Source: Gymnothorax reevesii | Lineage: Eukaryota > Chordata > Actinopteri > Anguilliformes > Muraenidae | Length of the DNA stretch: 64,000 bases | Assembly: GCA_029721435.1 (NCBI GenBank) | Contig: CM056583.1 | Span: forward strand, 93,328,575 to 93,392,574 | Direction: 5' to 3' | Shown: positions 56,906 through 64,000 of the stretch, piece after piece | Position numbering within the stretch: position 1 is the stretch's first letter | Layout of the letters: the number at the start of each line of letters is the position of its first letter | Notes under the pieces: model-generated | The model's database searches: none | Told to the model about the DNA's origin: nothing | Seen by the model: the letters and a program-made list of their open reading frames with translations, nothing else | Made by a program: the position numbers and the translations under genes

Positions 56906-59789
56906 AGGGAATACCCAAAAATCATCAGGTGACCCCTTTAACCCTTTTGAGTGTATTGGCCCGAGGGTGGGCCAGGAACCATAATTGCGTTTTTATACCA
57001 TCAAATACTGCGCTATGTTGAAGAACTATATAACATGTGAATGCTTGAGGACTCAGCTTTCTAACTGCGTTTGCCATTTTATGATGCAAATATGATTGCA
57101 TAGTATGCATAGTATTGCATTAAATAGTATTACAAATGGTGTCATAACAACCGCCAGCCTATGCCGTCCCATTGATTCAGTTGTGTAGCCTTGTTCCGAT
57201 TTGTCAAAATATGTTGAAATCGATGTTCTTACCTCAATAGTGGTCCAGACAAACAAAACCTGTTATTTTGTAGTTTTTCATGCGCAAAACAATCAAACAT
57301 GAACGAATCACACTAAATTGACTTTGACATAGAGGCAATAGTTGCGCATCCTTGCGAAATCATTATCATTTATCTTTTGTACTCATGATGCCGAGCTGGA
57401 GGTTGTACAGTAGCCTTTTAGGAACAAAATAACTGCAGCCACTGGCTATTATGTGCTGATGTAACAGAACAGTGTTTTACCCGTCAGCTCTCTATCCAAT
57501 ATAACAGGAAAAACTAATTCCTTTAGTCTTCACAGACAGGCTGTGGACTGAAACTTTCAAAATACTTATGCAAATAGTAGTCAAGAGATCAATTTTTACA
57601 AAGAGGAATTGTTTCCCTGGTTTCTGAAAAGGGGGGATTTTATCAATGGAGCAAAGGATTTCTGGAAGCAGTTTTATTTCCCAAATATGAATGCGCACCA
57701 GTGCAGGGAATCAGACAGGCAGATCAGAGTGAAGGAAGGAGACCGGAATGAAGCCATTTTTGAAATTTGTTCAAAGCAAATGTGACCGTGCCTGGTAACG
57801 CAGTGAAATTTGTACTCTCCAAAATTATTTGTAGAAATATACGCAAACATAACCAAGAAAAAATGTTCTTCATTCATTCTTGATAACAGATTTATAATAT
57901 TTGAGCCTGCAGTTGCATTGACATCAGGCTGTGGCTGTATTGTTTTCTAGGCTGATGAGGCTAACAGTGCAATGTTACTCTCACTTCAAATCTGACACCA
58001 TCATAAATTTAGAATAAAAAATTTAGTTATATCTTTGTTTAAATATCTGACTCCAAATTAGAATTAGAATTGATAATTTAGGGAACACCTGCGTGAACTT
58101 CGGGGAGATTATCCCCGGACTTATAAATGCAAGCCTGCGTCACTAAAATATATACCCCCGGGTTTTGGTACTATTTCGGTTGCTTAGGTTCGTCGGTAAT
58201 ACCAGAGGATTAAAAGTCAGTCAGCACTATAACGGCATCTTTTGGCTTGAATTATAGCGAACCCAGATTCAATCCACCCATGGACTCTTTCATAGGAATT
58301 TTAACAAATAACCGACTTTTCGTCCATGGGTCTTCTTCAGGCTAAAAACTCCCAGAGTCGGCAAACATGAATCCTTATGTTGGTAGATCCTGGCTGCCTA
58401 TCTAACTTAAGTAAAACCGATGCTCATCCCAAAGCCACTGATCAGTCAGTCCTTAGTTAAGAATACCCCTAGGTCATCCAGCGTGACGTAGCTTAAAAAG
58501 AAGGTACCAGAGTTAAGAGCCACTCAAGTTTAAAGAAATAACAATAGTTTATTCACCAGGTAGGCAAGAGCTTAAATCGAGCAAATCAACATTACCCAAT
58601 TACAAGTTACACACAGTTTAGAAAATGAGAGAAAAGTCATACCTGGCGAAAAGGCTACATACAAATGGTCGTGCAAGAGTCCGAATTACGCAACCATTGA
58701 ACGAAGAATATGCATGGACCAATGTATGGGAAGTTGGATACGATCTTCCCAGGCTAGGTAGTCTCTCTCAGATTTAAGGTTGGTGGCGCCTTTGATCAGG
58801 CCGCACAGATGTCCCAAATCGGAATTTAGACTCCCCCTCCGGAGGAAATAAGAAAACATTTATTATTCAAAGGAGATAATAAAAGTTCTTAGATCAGTGC
58901 CAGGACCCTTAGAGACCGACCTCAGGGAGGGGTCCCAAAGCACTTCTGCAAAGGGGGAGAGATGAGTGTAAATACCTCAAGAGATAACTCTGGTTAAAGA
59001 CAAATTATCGCTGGGGAACAGAAACTATGTTTTCTTGAAATATAGTGGATATGAGATACAACTCATTCAACTCCTTGAATTTAGCTGAAGAGATACAAAC
59101 CAAACACGATTACATACAGAATTATGATGATGTAATTATTATGAATTTCCTTCCCAACAGACCCATTCCCCATGAGATTCACATCACTATTACCCCAGGT
59201 ATAATACAGTAATTCAGTGATGACATGAGGGCAGTTAAAACAGTGTAATAGTGGGTTTTGTGTAAATTGAAACTCTTAACTCAGAACAGTTACAGTGATA
59301 AAATTAAAAGGTGCGGTGACAGTGTGTCCAGATGAGGTCACTATGGCACTAATAGGGCAGAGAGCACAGGTCACACCCTGCTGAGAGAGAAATTCCTTGC
59401 AGCAACCAAGCCATGCACCCCCTTCCCCATCTTTGATGCGCTTAATCACCCATGTTGAAGTGTCCAGTTCCAGGCCCCCTTATCTCAGTGGTAGAATTGG
59501 GGGTGCAGCTGTAGAGGATGTTTGGACCCTGATAACTTTTACTGCCCCACTGTTCCCAGCTATGCCTGACTGGAGACGAGGCCAGCTGTGGTGGAAGTAT
59601 AGGTTTTTATGCCTTTATTACGCCACTATGTTAATAACAGGTACTTTTGATCGCATGTCCATGTAATCTCCTGGCTTCTCTCTTACACACCTTTCAAACA
59701 AGACCATGGCTTTGCCAGTGGTCAAAGAGCTTCACGAAAATCAGCATTTCAGTTTGAAAGGAAATTTGTTCAAAAAAGGATTGCATTTT
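56906..59789. other. Intronic sequence with no recognised gene
   Basis: The stretch 58080-58930 has the texture of a moderately old repeat (on the minus strand, gtgaataaactattgtt supplies an AATAAA), but it could not be classified. No exon of mmp17 was recognised. Confidence 0.35.
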
Positions 59790-60249
59790 AAAGTGCTAAA
59801 ACGAGGGCAGACATGGGTGAGGAACAGATAGCAGGGCAACAATAAGGAAGTGTTTACACTCCATTAAAGCCTGCCTACTGCTGGCAAACTGTTGCAGAAG
59901 ATTGGGCAACACTCCAGAGGTCGCCTCCATCCTGAGCTATTTGGGCCAGCCCCCGGAGTTTGCCTGAGAGGCTTCTGGGGACAAGAGTCTGTTTTTATTT
60001 TGTGGCCTTAAAAGCTGGTCATTTGTGCGAGCTGACAGGGTTTTACAAGGGCAGGACAGACACACTCTGCTCGGTGGCAATGTGATCAATAAACCTACGT
60101 AATAGCAGGAGTCATGTGGCCCCAAACGTGGCATGGTGCTCTGGAGTGCTGCTAATAAAACTTCTGAGGAGGGATGTTATATCCAATCTGTGCTAAATGT
60201 TGCATTGCGGTTGCATTACTCTTTAGTGTGTCAAACTCTTCAGGCTTAC
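59790..60249. repeat. Duplicated segment, copy 2 (left flank of 48-bp array)
   Basis: It matches 41560-42101 in order: gggtgaggaacagatagcag, ccattaaagcc, gattgggcaacactcc, gaggcttctgggg, gagggatgttatatcc and gtgtcaaactcttc just before the array. Confidence 0.75.
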
Positions 60250-61678
60250 AGTGCTCGTGGCTCGTTGTTCCCCAGGGTTATGCACTGCTGGGCTCATGGT
60301 GCTCGTGGCTCGTTGTTCCCCAGGGTTATGCACTGCTGGGCTCATGGTGCTCGTGGCTCGTTGTTCCCCAGGGTTATGCACTGCTGGGCTCATGGTGCTC
60401 TTGACTCGTTGTTCCCCACGGTTATGCACTGCTGGGCTCATGGTGCTCGTGGCTCGTTGTTCCCCAGGGTTATGCACTGCTGGGCTCATGGTGCTCGTGG
60501 CTCGTTGTTCCCCAGGGTTATGCACTGCTGGGCTCATGGTGCTCGTGGCTCGTTGTTCCCCAGGGTTATGCACTGCTGGGCTCATGGTGCTCGTGGCTCG
60601 TTGTTCCCCACGGTTATGCACTGCTGGGTTCATGGTGCTCTTGGCTCGTTGTTCCCCAGGGTTATGCACTGCTGGGCTCATGATGCTCGTGGCTCGTTTT
60701 TCCCCAGGGTTATGCACTGCTGGGCTCATGGTGCTTGTGGCTCGTTGTTCCCCAGGGTTATGCACTGCTGGGCTCATGGTGCTCTTGGCTCGTTGTTCCC
60801 CAGGGTTATGCACTGCTGGGCTCATGGTGCTCTTGGCTCGTTGTTCCCCAGGGTTATGCACTGCTGAACTCATGGTGCTCGTGGCTCGTTGTTCCCCAGG
60901 GTTATGCACTGCTGGGCTCATGATGCTCGTGGCTCGTTGTTCCCCAGGGTTATGCACTGCTGGGCTCATGGTGCTCGTGGCTCGTTGTTCCCCAGGGTTA
61001 TGCACTGCTGGGCTCATGGTGCTCGTGGCTCGTTGTTCCCCATGGTTATGCACTGCTGGGCTCATGGTGCTCGTGGCTCGTTGTTCCCCACGGTTATGCA
61101 CTGCTGGGCTCATGGTGCTCGTGGCTCGTTGTTCCCCAGGGTTATGCACTGCTGGGCTCATGGTGCTCTTGGCTCGTTGTTCCCCAGGGTTATGCACTGC
61201 TGGGCTCATGGTGCTCGTGGCTCGTTGTTCCCCAGGGTTATGCACTGCTGAACTCATGGTGCTCGTGGCTCGTTGTTCCCCAGGGTTATGCACTGCTGGG
61301 CTCATGGTGCTCTTGGCTCGTTGTTCCCCAGGGTTATGCACTGCTGGGCTCATGGTGCTCGTGGCTCGTTGTTCCCCAGGGTTATGCACTGCTGAACTCA
61401 TGGTGCTCGTGGCTCGTTGTTCCCCACGGTTATGCACTGCTGGACTCATGGTGCTCGTGGCTCGTTGTTCCCCAGGGTTATGCACTGCTGGGCTCATGGT
61501 GCTCTTGGCTCGTTGTTCCCCATGGTTATGCACTGCTGGGCTCATGGTGCTCGTGGCTCGTTGTTCCCCACGGTTATGCACTGCTGGGCTCATGGTGCTC
61601 GTGGCTCGTTGTTCCCCAGGGTTATGCACTGCTGGGCTCATGGTGCTTGTGGCTCGTTGTTCCCCAGGGTTATGCACT
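60250..61678. repeat. Minisatellite of 48-bp units (~30 copies), locus 2
   Basis: The unit reads ctcatggtgctcgtggctcg, ttgttccccagggttatgca, ctgctggg, the same family as 42102-42879 with locus-specific differences. A three-unit (144-bp) higher-order period is visible where the variants gctcttggct (61149, 61293) and gaactcatgg (61249, 61393) recur. Frames of 484 and 497 codons remain open on the two strands purely because of the unit length. Confidence 0.95.
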
Positions 61679-62170
61679 TTTAATGATGAAAAGTCCTGTA
61701 ACCGTGATCCTCAGTCGAAAGTCGTCCTTTCAAGTAAAGCATAATAAAATTGTTATTGATTTACACAGACCCTTGATATTGGTAAAAAGGAAAAAATGTC
61801 TGATTTCAATGCACAGAAAATGTTTATCTCTTCAGTTTCCTGACTATCCTCAATACCCCCCCACACTTCTGACGAGAGACTATCCTACACCCAGAAACAC
61901 CAGAAACACTATCAAACCCCCCCCCTTACTACACCTCCCTAAATATTCCTGCAGCGACAGTCTCATGCACAGCTCTGTCTGAACACCGCCCTGGTAACAG
62001 GAGCTGCAGGGATAGACTCTCCCTCCCGGCGACGGAGCGAGCTGAATTCTGGGAGGCTTCTGGGGACAAGAGGAAGTCTATATTCCGTGGATTTTTTCAT
62101 TTTCGTTTTAGTGACTCGCAGTCAAAGACTGGTCACCAGAGATGCCCAAATGCAGGTGGATGTGCTTTTG
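61679..62170. repeat. Duplicated segment, copy 3 (right flank of 48-bp array)
   Basis: The part 61850-62050 matches 53500-53735 (C-rich block), and 62047-62165 matches 41749-41870 (gaggcttctggg, ttagtgact, gcaggtggatgtgctttt). Pieces of one ancestral sequence are thus distributed over three places. Confidence 0.7.
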
Positions 62171-62814
62171 ATAATAGCAGGTGATCTCTGATATCAGTAA
62201 AAATGATAAAATAATAAAATAATTTTGCTCTCTTCTGTGGTGGCATCAATTACGTTTTGTGACCATCTCCGATTCCTCTATAGCTCCTGAAGAGAGGGGT
62301 CATTCTACAGAAACAGCCACTTTTGGGATAGCATTATGTCAAAAAAATTATTTTCATACATTTAAACTTCAGTAATAGTTTTAGTTAACCATTTTGCTTT
62401 ATGAATCCACAAAAATTAGAGCTTAATCGATCAGCATTATTTTTCTACACTCGCTTAAAACATGCGTCTGATGTATTTTTTGTAATTGGTGTTACCTCAT
62501 CAATTCACAAGTTTTCAATAGTTTTAAGAAATAATATAGCTTAACATATTCTGTACACATAGATAAACAAAAATATGTGTATGATTACTTTTCAAAGGCT
62601 TAGAACAAAGATAATCATAGTAACATAAATGACGGTAACACCAGTGACGGTAACAGCAGTGACTATTTTCATGTCAAAGCCATTTTACAAAATGGCAGTA
62701 ATAGTAATTCAAACTGTTATGGCCCCAATTTGTTATGACATTTACGACAGCAAGGGATGACAGATTAAATTTTAAAACTTAAACAGATTTAATTAAACAA
62801 AGACCAACACTAAC
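62171..62814. other. Intronic sequence with no recognised gene
   Basis: Short gacggtaaca phrases repeat near 62632-62657. Nothing else was recognised. Confidence 0.4.
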
Positions 62815-64000
62815 CTACAATTTATACCACTTGAGAGTGGAATGAAACCGCTCTAAGGCACCCTGACTCTCTGTATGATGGGCACTAGAAAGAATCTACT
62901 TCGCACCTAGCTCATACGCAACCTGCTGAAACAAATCCAGATGTGAAATTGCTACCTTGGTCTGACTGAATTTCCCTGGGAAGGCCAAACAATGTGAAGA
63001 ACTTTATCAAAGCCTTCGAGATTGCAGTTGCCTTGATGTTTCGTAGAGGTATGGCTTCAGGGAATCTGGTAGATGCACACAAGATTGTCAAGAAGTACTG
63101 ATTTCCAGATCTAGTCTTGGGTAATGGACTAACACAATTAACAATGACCTTAGATAAGGGCTCCCCAAATGCTGGGATAGGCTGCAATGGAGCTACAGGT
63201 GGGTCTAACTGGTGTTTTCCAACTGCCTGACAAGTGTGACAGGTTTTGCAAAAGTTGAAAACATCTTTCCGAAGCCCAGGTCAGAAGAAGTGTTTCATGA
63301 TCTTATCAACAGTCTTGTTAACACCAAGATGACCTCCTAAAGGTAAACTATGAGCCATTTTTAAGATCTCATTCCTGTAGACCTTTGGAACAACAATTTG
63401 CCTAACCACTGCCCAATCTGCATTGGCAGGGATATCAGGAGGGCGCCACTTCTGCATCAACACACCATCCTTGAGATAATACCCAACAGGAACTGCGTCT
63501 ATTTCTTTATCAGGAAGGGCTCTCCTCATAAGTACACAAATTTCAGGATCATTAGTTTGCTCCACAATCAACCGCTTTCTGGACAGAGACAAGTCTCTGG
63601 ACATATTAGAATCACCTGACCCATCTGGCTGGCTGAACAAAGAACTGATAAACGTGTCTGATAAGTCCTCAAATGGAGAAACTATAGTAGGCCGAACAGA
63701 GTCATGAGGCGAACCACCTGAGTCATGACTATTCAATGTGCTGGATGGTACCACATCATGCTCTTCTTGAGCCTTCATGGCCATAGCACGGGTCACTGCA
63801 CAGGAAGGATATAGAGATGGGTCTTCATCGCCATCTTCAGTGCTCGGCTGTGAAGTAAGATGAACAGGGGGAACTACCTTGCCCCCAGCCAGGTCATTGC
63901 TTAGCAACAGAGAAACACCCTTTATTGGTAGACTTGACATAAGTCCCACCTTTACCTGTCCTGTAACTAAATCTGACTTCAAGAATACAGAGTGCAGGGG
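62815..64000 (-). pseudogene. Gmr1-like Ty3/gypsy retrotransposon pol fragment (protease end to integrase)
   Basis: Running off the window edge, the minus strand first gives the C-terminal part of a retropepsin (SLLLSNDLAGGKVVPP), then a ~150-residue variable linker, then an integrase. The integrase has a His pair (HSLPLGGHLG) and CKTCHTC of the zinc-binding domain and a DDE core (second Asp in QSDQGSNF, Glu in SQGALERFH). No reverse transcriptase lies between protease and integrase. Damage includes a TGA just after MKHFF, Asn in place of the first catalytic Asp (VNCVSPLP), a frameshift near 62933 and further stops. Protease followed directly by integrase is the domain order of Gmr1-like elements of fish and other deuterostomes, with RT downstream. 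Deletion of RT is the alternative. Confidence 0.82.

Noticed and set aside
60223..61744. Overlapping 484- and 497-codon open frames on opposite strands
   Set aside because: They lie wholly in the 48-bp array; stop-free units with length divisible by three keep several frames open at once. No start context, domain or splice signal supports a gene.
39959..64000. Next mmp17 exon with the HExxH zinc-binding helix
   Set aside because: Reading the intron did not reveal a HEFGH-type codon string in a splice context; the exon is presumed beyond the window. A spliced alignment would settle it.

Overview
The window looks like intronic DNA of a ray-finned fish, almost certainly a teleost. It is AT-rich, very gene-poor and packed with fish-type repeats: several Tc1/mariner elements, hAT-like elements, an L2-type LINE, a tRNA-derived SINE, many fold-back MITEs and a Ty3/gypsy fragment of the Gmr1 type. 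No bacterial-style operons, rRNA genes, CRISPR arrays or free-standing tRNA genes were seen.

The only host gene supported is a membrane-type matrix metalloproteinase on the + strand, best matched to MMP17 (MT4-MMP). Three consecutive internal exons are visible: propeptide (13004-13136), cysteine switch plus furin site (13898-14030) and the first part of the catalytic domain with the structural-zinc ligands (39672-39958). Their splice phases join without a gap. Signal-peptide exon(s) lie upstream and the exons for the HExxH helix, hemopexin domain and GPI signal lie downstream; none was found here. Most other sequence is therefore intron of this gene, including a 25.6 kb intron between the second and third visible exons.

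Layout. 0.4-2.7 kb: hAT-like non-autonomous element. 2.7-7.8 kb: a CA-rich minisatellite split by a 4.1 kb hAT-type element that contains a second hAT-like element. 8.6-11.6 kb: a 3 kb array of 48-bp units carrying a tRNA A-box-like motif. 13.0-14.0 kb: two mmp17 exons separated by a TG/CG-rich repeat. 14.7-38 kb: intron with hAT/BED remnant, fold-back MITEs, a Harbinger-like MITE inside a SINE-like repeat, a 52-bp tandem array, several Tc1 copies, a tRNA-SINE, a long hairpin, and an inverted-repeat unit enclosing a promoter-like segment. 38.4-39.2 kb: 30-bp array. 39.7-40.0 kb: catalytic exon. 41.6-62.2 kb: two 48-bp arrays of one family inside duplicated flanks, a Tc1 element inside a ~150-bp tandem repeat, an L2 LINE, nested Tc1/mariner elements with a 34-bp perfect inverted repeat, and LTR-like tandem sequence. 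62.8-64 kb: a decayed Gmr1-like pol fragment running off the window.

All transposon coding regions seen carry frameshifts, stops or deletions. The long open frames across the 48-bp and 30-bp arrays follow from unit lengths divisible by three and are not called as genes. No convincing new functional system was found. The most unusual signals are the A-box-like minisatellite, the promoter-like cassette at 35.7-36.0 kb, the TG tract against an mmp17 acceptor, and the 34-bp perfect inverted repeat at 52 kb.
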